Below, one piece after another: positions 46,733 through 59,620 of a stretch of 64,000 nucleotides of DNA. The position numbers were made by a program, and so were the translations under genes. Each line of letters begins with the position of its first letter. Position 1 is the stretch's first letter. Origin of the DNA: Rhodamnia argentea (Eukaryota > Streptophyta > Magnoliopsida > Myrtales > Myrtaceae); NCBI RefSeq assembly GCF_020921035.1, contig NC_063151.1:34974934-35038933 (forward strand), written 5' to 3'. The notes below the pieces were generated by a model. It was given only the letters and a program-made list of their open reading frames with translations. It was not told the origin of the DNA and made no database searches.

Positions 46733-46745
46733 CACGTGGCACGTG
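46733..46745. promoter_or_regulatory. overlapping-phase G-box pair upstream of RELCH
   Basis: CACGTGGCACGTG: two CACGTG cores 7 bases apart, about 210 bases upstream of the TATA box. Confidence 0.5.
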
Positions 46746-46952
46746 CTTTCTTCTGCGACGAGGTTCACCGAAACTCCCTCAGATCTCATCCATCACACCC
46801 TCCGTTTTGAGGCCCATCTCATCGTGCGTCCAGGAAGAGAGGGCCCATTGAGCTCTGATGCTACCGCGACACAGGTGAACAAGAAAGCGACTGCAGAACC
46901 CCGAGTCCCGACTCGCGACTCGGAGAACTCATCACTTCGCCTCGCCAATACG

Positions 46953-46960
46953 TATAAAAA
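46953..46960 (+). promoter_or_regulatory. probable TATA box of the RELCH homologue
   Basis: TATAAAAA lies 176–183 bases before the ATG at 47136, with GC-richer 5'UTR after it. Confidence 0.5.
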
Positions 46961-47135
46961 TCAAATCGAGCTCAACGTCCATTTAATGACGACAGATCTC
47001 ATCTCGGATCCCGAATCTCCATCGACTTCATCATCACCAGTGGAAGACGAGCTCTAGACTTGAGCTTCGGTTCCAGATGTGGAAATTGTCGAGCGCGATT
47101 GGAGCCTGAATCTGTCGATCCCCTGGGTGCTGGTT

Positions 47136-50100
47136 ATGGATGTGGAGCGATCGTCCCTGTGCAATTGCGTGGTGAACTTCTTGTTGGAGGAGAACTACCT
47201 GCTGACGGCGTTCGAGCTCCTTCACGAGCTCCTCGACGATGGCCGCGACGCTCACGCCATTCGCCTTAGGGAGTTCTTCGCGGATCCCTCCCATTTCCCT
47301 CCCGATCAGATTTCGCGTTTGAACACTCTCCGAGGTACGTCCAGGATTACGGATATGCTTGTGTAAGTACGTACGTGTGTATGTCTATTTGGATAATGAG
47401 GCTTGGAAACACGAATTGGAACTGTTGTTTAATGGTGAATTGGAGGTTTTTCTTCTTGATTTGTTCATTTCGAAGTTTTGGATCTCGATGATTACCTGTT
47501 CGTGTAGCTTCTTGAGTCTGTTAACTCTCTTAAATGATTGAGGCATGTCAGGGGACTATGACGATTAATGGATATGAAGCTGCGCAGGATTAGTATTTGG
47601 TTTCTTTGAATATTGGCAGTAGTAATAGAATGATCTTCTATATAGCTAAAAACGACGAACTTGTCTTGGGGTAGAGAACTTCTGTCGAGCTACAATTGTA
47701 GAGGATGATAGGTTGTGGCGACTGGAGAGGACTCATTGTGCTTCTAAGGTCTGCTTCTTCATTAGTTTTGGTTTGTTTCCTAACTTCATATCTTCCATTT
47801 GAATGGAGACTTTGCATACGTTCTAATGTATCTCGCAGAGAGAAGAAGTTTCTATCTTAGTTAAGAAGCTGCTGGTAAACGTCATATTCTGTTTGTCCCC
47901 AACTGCCTACGTATGGTTGAAGTTCTGCTCATTCTTATTGTTCGTGTTATATGTTTCGGAATCTTGCTCATAAGTTTCCGGTCCTGCTGTTCTGTGAAAT
48001 GGGAAGTTGGGATCTGGAAGTTGGCATCTCTTTAACATTATGCTGTGAACTTTTACTGTGGTCCATGACGACTTTTAGCATCTTACATAGATTTACATGT
48101 TCTTTGAGTACGTGATTTTTTTATTTTCTTTTGTCATGGTCAATAACATGCTGTGTTTGTTTCACAAGCAGTTGCAGACCCTCAGAGTTTGCTAGAAGAG
48201 AAACAAGCATTGGAGGAAAAAATGGCCTTTTGTGAATATGAGCTCCGTTTGGCGCAAGAGGATATCACAAAGTTGAAGGCAGAATTGCAGAAGAAATCAG
48301 AAGTTTCTGCAAATGAATTAAGTGGTAGGCTCTGCTTCTTTTGTAGGTCTTAGCTCGGTTTGGTGAGGACGAACAAATTTACCACGTGTCGATTAGTGAA
48401 TCTTTGATGATACCGTGTCTATTTTCTTTACAAAACTACCATTCAGTTGTGGAGAAATGTCAACAAAGAAAAGCAGTTGTTTTCCAGAGTAGAAGTACGT
48501 AAAACAGTTTTCATGCTCCCCCTTATTTTTATGCGTTGACGGTTTCTTTTCGTACAAACCTTATGGATAAACGGTCCTCCAATTAAATGATACAAGTACA
48601 ACAGTGCAGAATGATGATGGGACTTACAACCGCTGCTATGACGATATTCCAATCTTTCAGGAACAGTTGTATCGCGATAGTCATGAACATACACGGGCTT
48701 CCTATAATGCTGGCACTGATTTCTTTTAAACTTTGATGCATTTACAGTTCCTAACGTAGAGTCTACAAAAGGAGGACCAGATATACAGAGACAAAAGAGG
48801 GATTCATTTTCTGACCTTGGGCCTTTAAAGGATAACGAACGTTGCGATCTTAACTGTGCGGTGAAAGAGTATTTGCTTATAGCAGGCTACAGGCTGACTG
48901 CAATGACTTTTTATGAAGAGGTATGGAGGACATCATGAACACAATTATCTTGCATCTGTTGCTTCTGATGAATAGGACCTTAGCCTTTATATGTTGGTTC
49001 TTCTCCTTCTGGATTTGATTCTTATTCTTCAAGCTGGATTTAAATCTCTATTTACTTTTATCTTTTCTCACTGAACAGTGATTCCTGGATATAATGTTTG
49101 CCGTCAGTAGTGTAGATAACCACGGTTTCTATGGCAGATTTTTGTTGTTTTAAAAGAAGTAAGCTGTCTGAACATAATATGAGTATTGTAACAAACAATC
49201 AGAAGGGATAAATGTACTGGAACTAGCATTTCCGATTAATCTAATTTACCATATCAATCTTTGATTGGCCGCCAAACCCCACAGACTTGCACATTTGTTT
49301 ATATATATAATTGCTGCACAGATTTTTGGAAGAAGCACGATTAGCCCAGTGGTTGGGAACTGATGTGCTCATTTGATGCCAGGCAGAGGGTTCAATTTCC
49401 AAGTCTGTCGCCTCCGGTGTCTTCTTCTTATTTTTTTCTTTTTCCTTTTCCTGTCAATAAGGCTCTTGCTTTTTTTTTTCTTTATCCAATTGATTTTTTG
49501 TTATCACATTAGTTCATATTATCAAACAAAGTAAAAAAGAAATAAGTCTAATATAGAAATTAATGTCTACGATCGAATTGTTTATAGAAAATTAATTCCC
49601 TTTTACACAATTCGTTCATTTTAATTTTCTATCGACTTGCAGAAGATTCTTTTTATACGAGTGTATTGTTTTACTTAGCTTTATTCTCAATCAGTTATTT
49701 GTCATTGCAATTAGATCATGTATGTGTAGTTCATTGTGTTTTGTTATCGCCTAATATGTTAGCAAAATATATATCTACTGTAAATGAGAATGCTTCAATG
49801 CTATTATCAGATGTCTTGAAATACTTGAACTTTATCTTTTGCAACAGATGAACTTAAAATCTAAACATGAGATATTGATTCACCATCTAATAAGAACGCA
49901 TATGAGATGAGGATGTTGAAATATCCGCTAGCCAAAAAGTGTTACATAAAAGATTAAGTTGATCCGTGGCATTGTGCAGGTCCATTCTAGTGTTCTTACT
50001 TGCTGCATTAATTTGTAACATTGGCCTGGTTGACACTTGGATGGCCATGTAACCAACTTCCAATAAAGTAGTTGGTCTAACCCGACTTCAATTTTCCTAA

Positions 50101-53100
50101 TGGGTTCAATTGGGAAATCTAGCAGCTAAAACATTTTATTCAGCTTGATAAAGTATTAGGAGAACCTTAGTTAACATTTTCCAAATTTCCAATTATTTTT
50201 CTGCTTATCAATTAACCGTCCATGTGGCTCATTAGAGAATAAGATCCTATGGAAGCAAATATATATTTCCTTAAATAGGTTTCAGAAAGTTATAACAAAA
50301 GACCAATTTTCTTCTGCAGGTCACAGACCAGAACCTCGATGAGTGGCAGGAAACACCAGCACGCGTGCCAGATGCTCTAAGACATTACTATTATCAGTAT
50401 CTTTCATCCACTACAGAGGCAGCTGAGGTACTCGCGGCCATGTAGAAAATTCCTCACAAAATTACTTTCCTTTTAAGTTGGTGTAGTGATTTGCATGTGC
50501 TCTTTTTCCAAGTTTTGGGTGAGATTGAGAAATTCCTCAAGCACCTAGATAACAAAGGAAAATAAATTCTCGCCCTCCCTATTTCACTTTTGTTAAGGTC
50601 ACTCTAGCACTCTTTTACTACCCTTCTATCCCCCAAGCTTAAGCCTTTCCGCTGGAAGAAGTTGTGCGTGTTCGTTATGACTACCACTATATCTGCATCA
50701 TTCCAGTGTGACATATTCCATCCTATGTCTCCACTCACTACCTTTTCCTCTGTTGTAAGCATACAGACCGACAACCTTTTTCTCTGTTGTAAGCATACAG
50801 ACTGACTGTAATTTATGTCTTTATAACCATACACTTTCTGTTTCACTGTGACTCTGTTACCATTAGTGCTGTTCAATTGTTATGAGCTATTTGACATCAA
50901 TAAATAATTTGTCTATGGAGATGTCTTTGCCTTTCTGGGAGAACTTTTGGATTTCTTTCTTTAACTAAATGTTGTTGAAGCAAGAAAGTTTGAGCTCTAT
51001 CAAAACACATATCTAGTGAAGATCTGTGTTTTTCCTGGGATTGGGTATTCAAAAACTGATCGTTGCTTGAATACAAATTTTCTTCCTATTTGCTTAAATG
51101 CAAAAAAATATTCAAACCTTCATACATGCAGGAGAAAATTGCCATGATTGGGGAAAACGAGTCTTTACGACAAGCAAATGAGAATTTGATTAATGCAAAA
51201 GAAGTTCTGTTGAGAAGCAAAGATGCAGCAGAGTGTCAAGTAGTTGTATTGACCAGAACAGTAGAAGCTTTGCAGAAAGATCTGAAAGATCGAGAGACCC
51301 AGGTATCTTTTCATTTTTCTTGAAACTTCTCGTTTGTTCTTTTAACACTGATCCTGTGATGACAAATATTTCAGACATGTATCCTCAGGTACAAGTTTTG
51401 AAGCAGTCCTTGGAGCACCAAAGGGAGGAGCTAAATGAATGCAGGGCTGAAATTACGTCACTGAAGATGCATATTGAAGGATCTCTTTCTGGAAGAAACT
51501 TGGCAGCTGTTGACATTGACCATGTCCAATCTCAAATAGTGGAAAGATACAAGGAAGAAATAAAACTGCTGCAGCAGGAATTAGAGGCATTGAAGGCCAA
51601 AAATTCAGTTGCTCCTGATTTTCTTGATTTAGTCAACTCTAAGGAAGAATTTAGGGAGAGAGAAGAAGTTCTGGATATACATGAAGATAAAGATGTCTTG
51701 CCTCAGTCGTTGGATAGTCAACCAGGCATTGGGGATGTGCTGGTTAGCCGTTCACCTGCTGTTCAAGCCTTTGGTGATGATGCTCCTAATCCTCAGGAAG
51801 TTTTGCAAGATATAATTATTAATCCTTCATCTGAGAACCACACTTCTAGTAATGGTGATAGTGTTGCAAAGCAAAATGGTGAACTTCCAAATGAGTTCAG
51901 TGGGATCCTCGCAAACTCTGATGATTTAAAGGGTGGAGCTGTTGCAGAAAAGATGGTAAGCTAACATTTCTTCTGATAGAACGCCTTAAAGAGTCAAGCA
52001 TGTGATGTTTTTATATACTCATCTTAACTGCAGCAGCTGAAGTGCCTATTGGCTGGGTGGCTGCATTTTTTATTCCCTCCGTTTCTTGAAACAAAAATAG
52101 CACGATGTGTTGGAATACTGCGGTCACCCACATCCATTCTGAGGAGGAGAATCCCTTACGATGAGCTCTTGTATATGTTGTTTGCGATTTAGTTGCATTT
52201 AGCTGAAGTAAATGCATGCCTCACAGGGTCCGGAAACAGTTCAAATCCTCGCAGATGCTCTACCAAAGATAGTCCCTTATGTTCTGATCAACCATCGAGA
52301 GGTTGGCATTTTGATTACTATACAATCTGTCTCTAAGTGTTACGTTACATACGAGGGGGATGGCCTTGATACCTATCGAGGTTTGTTTGATTTCAGGAGC
52401 TTCTTCCTCTGATCATGTGTGCAATCGAGCGGCATCCAGATAGCAGCACAAGAGATTCCTTGACACATACCCTATTTAATTTAATCAAACGTCCGGATGA
52501 ACAACAGAGGCGAATCATAATGGATGTAGGTCATTTGTTGAGAACGCCAGCTCAACCGTACTGAACTTGTGATTGATCATAGTGCTTAATCTGTTGGTTT
52601 TTTTTTTAGGCTTGTGTTACCCTTGCCAAGAATGTAGGAGAGATGAGAACGGAAACAGAATTACTTCCTCAGTGTTGGGAACAGGTGAGTACCAAATCCC
52701 GTGTGCTGAGGATTTTGCAGTTTTGCCTTTTTCCTGTCTTCTTCTTTTAGTTTTCTGAATACCAATCTCCGTGGCCTTTGGTCTTCAGATAAACCACATG
52801 TATGAGGAGCGTAGACTGCTTGTCGCTCAGTCGTGTGGTGAACTTGGAGAATTTGTGAGGCCTGAGATTCGTGATTCTCTTATTTTGTCAATCGTTCTAC
52901 AACTGGTGGAGGATTCTGCTACCATTGTCCGTGAAGCTGCTGCACACAACTTGACTTTGCTGCTGCCACTCTTTCCAAACACGGACAAATATTTCAAGGT
53001 CAGCCTCACTATATTTCCCTTGAGGCAATCATGGAGACGAAATCTGACTTCTTGCCAGAATTGGCTACAATGTAAGCTCTAGAACAGGTTGATGACATGT

Positions 53101-56100
53101 GTTCTAGAGAGGGAATCCCCCGATTGTAGTGTGCCTTGTCCCAGGAGTGCATGGAAAGACAAGGCATACTGATTCTTTGTTCTAACATTCTGTTGTTTGA
53201 TAGGTTGAGGAGTTGATGTTTCAACTGGTTTGTGATCCCTCTGGTGTGGTGGTGGAAACTACTCTGAAGGAACTAGTTCCAGCAGTTGTGACTTGGGGAA
53301 AGAAGTTGGACCATGTCCTTAGAGTTTTACTCTCTCACACCTTAAGCTCAGCTCAGGTAGGGTTGTTTGAATCTCTGTTATTTTCATTCGTGGTTCTCAT
53401 TTACATACTTGGTTGTCCTATGATTGTCTTCCTCTGTACATCAGCGCTGTCCACCACTTTCGGGAGTTGAAGGTTCTATGGAGTCATATCTTCATGTTTT
53501 AGGAGAACGTGAGCGGTGGAATATTGATGTTCTGTTAAGGATGCTTTCAGAAATGCTTCCCTTCATATATCAAAAAGCAATTGAGACATGCCCATTTTCT
53601 TCTGCTTCAGAATCAACAGGAACTGTGTTTTCGAGCTCCTTATTGGAGTTGTATTCTGAGTAAGTTTTCTGTTTCTTGTTAAAACCATAATTTACCTTAT
53701 TAAAGTCCTTTCCTTGCTATACCTGGTTTGAATTTGATCTTGTCTTCAGGGGAAGATTGGAGTGGCCTGCATTTGAATGGATGCATGCAGACTGCTTTCC
53801 TGATCTAATACAGCTGATGTGCTTGTTGCCTCAGAAAGAAGACAATTTAAGAAATCGAACCACAAAGGTGGAGTTCTCCTCTTGGTTTTCTTTAAATTCT
53901 CTAGCTTCTTACTTTTAATGTTTATATTAGACATTTGCTTTGTCTATATTTACTGACTATGCCATAATAATCCAGTTCCTATTATCAGTATCAGAACATT
54001 TTGGAGATTCCTACCTGACGTACATAATGATGCCCATATTTATGGTGGCAGTCGGAGACGATGCTGATTTGAAGTACTTCCCACCGACAGCCCGTACAAA
54101 AATCAAAGGTAATGAAGAGAAACGTTAACAAAGCTAGAGCGATTTCCTTTGCAAATTGGTCAAATCTCACCAACTGTACCTTGCTTTTGAAAACTATTCT
54201 TACCTCGTTAAGACTGCTGATCTTACCTTGTTAAGACTGTCGATGACCGTAATTTACATGTTTGCTTGAATATTAGAGACATTGTTTGCCCCAAAAGAAA
54301 AGGTGCCAAGGAGTAAAATGTCCCTGTATTTTACTGGGAATTATTTCTTAACTAGATATGCTTTTACTGGCATGCAAATGAAGTTCCTTAAGTGCCCACA
54401 TCACTAAATAAGATAGGGTACTAGAAGAAGCCTGTGTTTTGTGGAATAGTGGCGTTTGTTAGATCACTAATGTACGAACATGTGATTGTAAATGCCAATG
54501 AGGTGTCGGATGAGTTGGTGAGACGCATGGGCCTTAGACAGTTAAACCGATGAGGTACTAGGTTCGACTCCTAGCGACCACGTTTTGGTGGACTTACCTC
54601 GTGGTATTGGCAAAAACCCTTACCACCCCGAGGAATAGTCCATTGCATGTGGGAAATCTCGGTTATAAAAAAAAAAAAAATGTGATCGTATATCATTACT
54701 TCCTTCTGGCATTTGAAAGTCAGATGTTCTTTCCTCGGTAACAGGTTTGAAACCAACAACTGCTGTTGCTGAGAGAATTGCGACAATGTGTGTCTTGCCA
54801 CTTCTCCTTGCTGGTGTTTTAGGTGCTCCTAGCAAGAGAGAACAGTTGGCAGAGTACTTAAGAAGGCTCTTGGTTCAAGAAACGGGGATGGAGAGTCAGA
54901 CAAAGCAAGAAACTGAGATTTTTTATGCTGTTCGCTTCCTTTGGTCTGTCTTTCTTGATCACCATGTGCTTTTACGCTTCTTGTCTTATTGTTCATCTAA
55001 TGAAGTTTCTTCCTCCTGAAATTTGCAGTACATCTGAAGAGCATCATGCCATGATCTTTGGTATATTGTGGGAAATGGTTGTTAGCTCTCATGTAAATAT
55101 GAAGATCAGTGCAGCCAACTTGTTAAAAGCCATTGTAAGCTTCTGTATATTTTAGATTTCTCCATGCAACGAGTGACCTATCTGAAGCTTAACATGTCTC
55201 AATCGTGTCATAGGTTCCTTACATTGACGCAAAAGTTGCATCAACTCATGTTCTTCCTGCTCTGGTGACTCTTGGATCTGATCAGAATTTAAATGTGAAG
55301 TATGCAAGCATAGATGCATTTGGAGCTGTGGCCCAACATTTTAAAAATGACATGGTAAAGTTTTTCCAGTAAGTTGAATGTGAAATGTTAAATGACAATT
55401 ATTTTTTATTTACTGATCATATCATGTCAAACAGATTGTCGACAAGATACGGGTACAAATGGATGCTTTTCTTGAAGATGGATCGCATGAAGCTACTATT
55501 GCTGTTGTTCGTGCGCTAGGGGTAGCTGTACCTCATACAACAGAACGGCTGAGGGATTATATCCTCCAAATCTTTTCATAAAATCAAGTGTGCTCTTGCT
55601 TGTTTCGCTTTTGGTCTTTGATGTTATCAGTCTTAAGTTTGTTGGCTAGGAGTTAGATTTCTACTGGAAGCTTGTGCATTTGCATCAGATATTTTGTTTC
55701 TTTAACAAGAGATACATCTTTTATCCAAGATTTTTCACTTCACCACCATACCAATTCCTGCCAGTGATGTGATTCGTCGTCGTGAAAGAGCCAATGCCTT
55801 TTGTGAATCTATTCGTGCTCTGGATACTACAGGTTAGTGCTTATAGTATTGGAAGAACAATCTCAAGTAAATGCTTTATCTTCTTTCGGAGTGCGATCAT
55901 TCCCCTCTCCAAATAGGATCTCTAATCTGTGTTCATGAACGACCTTTGAGCTGCTCGCTCAATGGCGTGGAAGATGCTGGTTTATTGCTAAAAACCAAAT
56001 GAAGTGCCTCTTGCTAGGCATGGGTTATCAATATTTACTCTCTTCATCTTCTCTGTGTTCAGAGGTTGGGTGAGCTTAGTGTATCTTTTGGATAGTTGTT

Positions 56101-57053
56101 CGGACATATGCTTTGCCCTGAGAAATGGCCAATCTGTGTTAATTTCACCACCACTCGCTTCTTATTTCCAGTCTTTTGGGACTGCATCCATCTATTTGCC
56201 TCAATTTTGCGATCTGCTTGATCATTTACCATTTTATCTCTGGAAAAAAATGGTTTGTTGGGCGCTTATTTGTTAATTGTGTTTTCAGACGTATACTTCG
56301 CCCCGAGAAGTGGCCATCTGTGTTAACTTCACCATCACTCGCTTGTTATTTCCAGTCTTTTGGGACTGCTTTCATCTATTTGCCTCAATTTTGCGATCTG
56401 CTTGATCATTTACCATTTTATTCCTGGAAAAATGGTTTGTTGTAGTACGTTGGTAGATGGGACATTAGAAAGTTCATCCATCCTATTTTGTCTGTTTACC
56501 TATTGCTTATCGGTAGAAACATGTTCAGTTGACCAGCATCAGTTGCTAAAGAAACCATCGTTTTGTGTGTCGTCTAAGTCAGTTTACTTATAATGGATGA
56601 CGTGTTCATATGCTCATTACACTTGGCTTGTTTGGCATCCACTCGTGATTTATCTGCTGTATCTTGTTTGCTGCAGATCTCTCTGCAACTAGCGTCCGGG
56701 ATTTCCTCATACCAGCCATACAAAACTTGTTGAAAGACTCGGATGCACTTGATCCAGCTCACAAGGAAGGTCTAGAAATTGTACTGAAGGAAAGATCAGG
56801 TGGAACTTTGGAGGCTATCAGCAAAGTGATGGGTGCTCATCTCGGGCTTCCATCTTCTATGACTAGTTTTTTCGGTGAGGGAGGACTTCTTGGGAAGAAA
56901 GAAAGTGCGGAGACACCAGTAGAACAAGCAGAGTCGCCAAAGCTGGCCCCACAGCCTCCAATGGAGGACACACGCTTCATGCGTATAATGAGAGGAAACT
57001 TCACGGACATGCTCCGGGGAAGGTCCAAAAGTCAGGAGGATCAACCTCTATGA
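47136..57053 (+). CDS. RELCH: LisH domain and HEAT-repeat protein, RELCH (KIAA1468) homologue
   Basis: Twenty exons: 47136–47334, 48172–48324, 48748–48920, 50320–50427, 51132–51302, 51389–51955, 52227–52301, 52397–52525, 52610–52684, 52789–52998, 53204–53356, 53445–53659, 53750–53867, 53976–54108, 54745–54943, 55029–55134, 55214–55354, 55435–55558, 55716–55832, 56677–57053; 1180 residues, about the size of Arabidopsis At5g16210. Order: LisH near residues 6–40 (VVNFLLEENYLLTAFELLHEL), coiled coil, a second LisH-like segment about 150–175 (AVKEYLLIAGYRLTAMTFYEE), more coiled coil, an acidic linker, then HEAT repeats from about 460 to 1110. Human RELCH binds RAB11 and helps endosome-to-Golgi sterol transfer; the plant role is not settled. 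All introns are GT–AG except 55559–55715 (AT–AC). Confidence 0.95.
49335..49470 (+). mobile_element. SINE-like insertion in the third RELCH intron
   Basis: TTAGCCCAGTGGTTGGGA (49341–49358) fits an A box and GGGTTCAATTTCC (49388–49400) a B box. A pyrimidine-rich tail with long T tracts follows. Target duplication is not clear. Confidence 0.5.
50728..50810 (+). repeat. short tandem duplication in the fourth RELCH intron
   Basis: TTCTCTGTTGTAAGCATACAGAC-type units occur twice about 36 bases apart. Confidence 0.7.
54494..54680 (+). mobile_element. SINE in the fourteenth RELCH intron
   Basis: A tRNA-like head has GATGAGTTGGTGAG (A box, about 54510) and GGTTCGACTCC (B box, 54561–54571). The body ends CTCGGTTATA and a 14-base A tail. 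TGTGATTGTAAAT before it (54481) and TGTGATCGTATAT after it (54681) are a target duplication with 11 of 13 bases equal. Confidence 0.75.
55559..55715 (+). other. U12-type AT–AC intron of RELCH
   Basis: The donor begins ATATCCTCC (consensus ATATCCTTT). The branch site TTCTTTAAC is at 55698–55706 (consensus TTCCTTAAC). The acceptor GATAC ends at 55715, about 10 bases after the branch adenosine, as minor-spliceosome introns require. Splicing here joins T|AT to make Tyr1017 and gives RLRDYLLSKIFHFTT, the expected family sequence. Reading on instead meets TAA at 55579–55581 before any GT. Confidence 0.88.
56075..56446 (+). repeat. tandem duplication of about 184 bases in the last RELCH intron
   Basis: TTATTTCCAGTCTTTTGGGA occurs at 56162 and 56346, with the flanking TTTGCCTCAATTTTGCGATC shared nearly perfectly. 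The left parts (GCCCTGAGAAATGGCCAATC / GCCCCGAGAAGTGGCCATC) are more diverged. Confidence 0.85.
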
Positions 57054-58020
57054 AATGGTCAGTTTTGAATTTTTTCCTTTTTTTACGTGTAAATGATTTC
57101 AATCAATTCTTTTGACTTCAACAAGGTGATATTAACATTGGATCGATAATAGAGGAAAGATGAGACAGCATAGGTCTTTATTTCCCACATCTTTTAGGTG
57201 GGGTTTACTTTTCGAATAAAAATTCGATTTTGTTTTTTGTTAGTTCTGTCCAGCCCGTTCATCATTGGCTGCTGTTGTCTTGTACCCGTTTCCAAGTGCT
57301 AAGTCGCTTGCAAAAATTCTCAAGTTCTCATCTGGTGTAGATGTTAAATTTAATGTTGATTGTGCATTTTTGTAGGCTTTAGCGACCACTTCACTCGCAA
57401 ATGTCGTTTTCCTCTTCCTTTTCTAGTTTTTTTTTTTTGGGTCGACTCTTCTTTTCTTGTTGCTGTGGTCGTTTCCTAACAATTTACATTGGAACGATTT
57501 TTGTTTTCTGTTATTTAATGCAATGTTACTAATTTAATCGGTAAAAAATTGTTGCTCGAAAATCTTACATCTCCAATAAAATGTTTCATCTATAAGTATG
57601 GTGGGCTCGATTTATAGATACCATAAGTAAAACAAAAAAGGCTTAGTAGAAAACCGCATATTAATCGTCGAGGAATGAATTTTTGTGGGTGAATTATGTA
57701 AATGGTACATGTTCGGTTATCCACGCCATCAAGTGTAAACAAAAGTTACACCGTTTTAATTGGATTTTGAATTGTGTAACATATGATTCATGAGCTTAGC
57801 ACTAGCAGGGGTATTTCACAGAATATGTGATTGGAAATAATCTGATTTTGATGTTTATTTATGGAAACAATTTACGCTAATCTAATTTTGGTGTCATTAT
57901 GGGAATAACGTATTATCATCCGATATTTAAAGAATGATATCTACCCAAATAGTTTAAAAAGTTTAACTAAAAATTCTATGCTCGAAAGTTGTTACTCCCC
58001 TTGAAGAATCATCTCAATTG
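57054..58020. other. 3' flank of RELCH, nothing further recognised
   Basis: Contains the RELCH 3'UTR and AT-rich DNA. No gene. Confidence 0.4.
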
Positions 58021-58899
58021 GACCGGCTTCACCATTAGCATACTTGCGCGGAAGGGTAAAGCAAGTTGAGTCCCAGTCAAGAGCAGATCATAGGAACAAT
58101 CCCATTATGTTTTTCTTGGATTCGATTAAGAGGAAGTTTCCCGGCATGCGACGGACTCAACGCCTTCGGAGCTATTCCACGATTATAGCTCCCCGAATAC
58201 TTTCGAGGAACCCGAATTGGCACTACCCGGTGGGCGGCTGCTGCTGCTGGAATTATTTCCAAGTACTCTGTTGAATTCTAAGTCAACCAATTGCTATCAT
58301 GTGGCTCAGAATGAGAATTGAAATTGAATGGACTAAAGTCTCTCTCAATCTGTTTTCCCCACTTGGATGCATCCAATATTCTTTCTCTGCTATTCTCCTC
58401 CTGAGGTCCAGCCACGCCCCTTCAGGAGTAATCGCATCAAGGGGAGGGTGTTTTTGAAACTTCTCTGTGACGATGATGAGGATGGCGATGACGATGATGT
58501 TGCCGTCAAGTAAAATCCAATGGCGCTCCTTTTCTCAGAGGAAACGAATCCTCTCTGTCTGTCTATCTGTCTCTCTCTCTCTCTGCTCATCGAAGGGAGG
58601 TTTTCACTTTACGTTAGACTTGAAGTACCAGGCTAATGAGTTTTTATTTGTTTATTTATTTATTCTTGCTATCATTCCTAATGAAAAATAAACTCCGCGA
58701 GCCATATTAGATGATTTATAAGTGCGTCCAGCCCAAATATTAGAAATTAACTACCGTTTCTCTAAATAGAACTCAGTTTCACGCGTCACTACGTTGAAAT
58801 TAACTTCGACGTAATTAAAAAAAAAAAATCCCTATTCGCTAGACTTGTCTCGATAGTGAAAGTTTGTGCGCAAAATTTGCATGGTAATAAAAAAGAAAG

Positions 58900-59620
58900 T
58901 GATTCTTTAGACGGTTATTTGTATGGTTAATTTCTAAATTTTTTTCTTCATAGGAAAGTGAATTCCTAAATTTAAATAGGTGAAAATACTTTCTGGAATA
59001 GCTCATCTTGAAATTTTTTAATGTTTTTTTTTTGTTGCATTTTATGCCTTATATTCTTATTTTATAACTTTCATATTTTTAGGTTTATATTTTATAATAA
59101 TGATAATAATAATAATTATTATTTTTCTTTTTTCTTGGCTAGTGGCAAGCAAGGTGGCTGGCCACAAGCAAGCACGAGCCTGCCCAAGGCCAGTGAGGCT
59201 TGGCCTCGCCAGATTCCGGCTAGCTTGCTGTGACTTGCCAATCTTTACAAGGCCTCGAGCTCGCCGATTTGGCAAGGACGAGCCTCATCGGCCTTGGGCG
59301 AGCTCGTCCTCGCCTGTGGCCAATCGTTGGTTGTCACAGTGGCTGACCACCGGTCAAGAAAGAAGGAAAAAAAAATTAAAAAAGAAAATAAAAATCAATT
59401 TATTTAAAATTTTAATTTTTTTGGCCTCAAATAAAGGTCATGAAATTGAAATCATTTTCAGAATGAGATCCAAATACGAAAAAATATTTTTGATCACATA
59501 TCACTAAATATAGAAAAATTAATCATTTTTCAAAAAAAAAAAAAAAAAGATTTTCGGGAAAGCTTTTTTTTTTTATGATGGAGTTTTCCTCCAACAAAAC
59601 GCACCCTAAATTCGAATTCG
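58900..59620. mobile_element. TIR element inserted in duplication copy 1
   Basis: AT-rich arms enclose a GC-rich core (59140–59350) with GGCAAGCAAGGTGGCTGG and GGCCTTGGGCGAGC words. The duplicate at about 63490 lacks this block between the homologous GCATGGTAAT(A)AAAAAGAAA and GTCAATTCCTTGTCCTA stretches and has a different short sequence there. Exact ends are uncertain. Confidence 0.5.

Noticed and set aside
55559..55581. Premature stop making RELCH a pseudogene
   Set aside because: An AT–AC intron with all U12 signals removes the stop and restores the conserved sequence.
58044..58274. 76-codon frame present in the duplicated block
   Set aside because: The matching stretch of the second copy does not keep the same frame, so selection for a protein is unlikely.
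59057..59507. Frames across the GC-rich block near 59.2 kb
   Set aside because: Part of an inserted TIR element; Ile/Lys homopolymer ends show non-coding origin.
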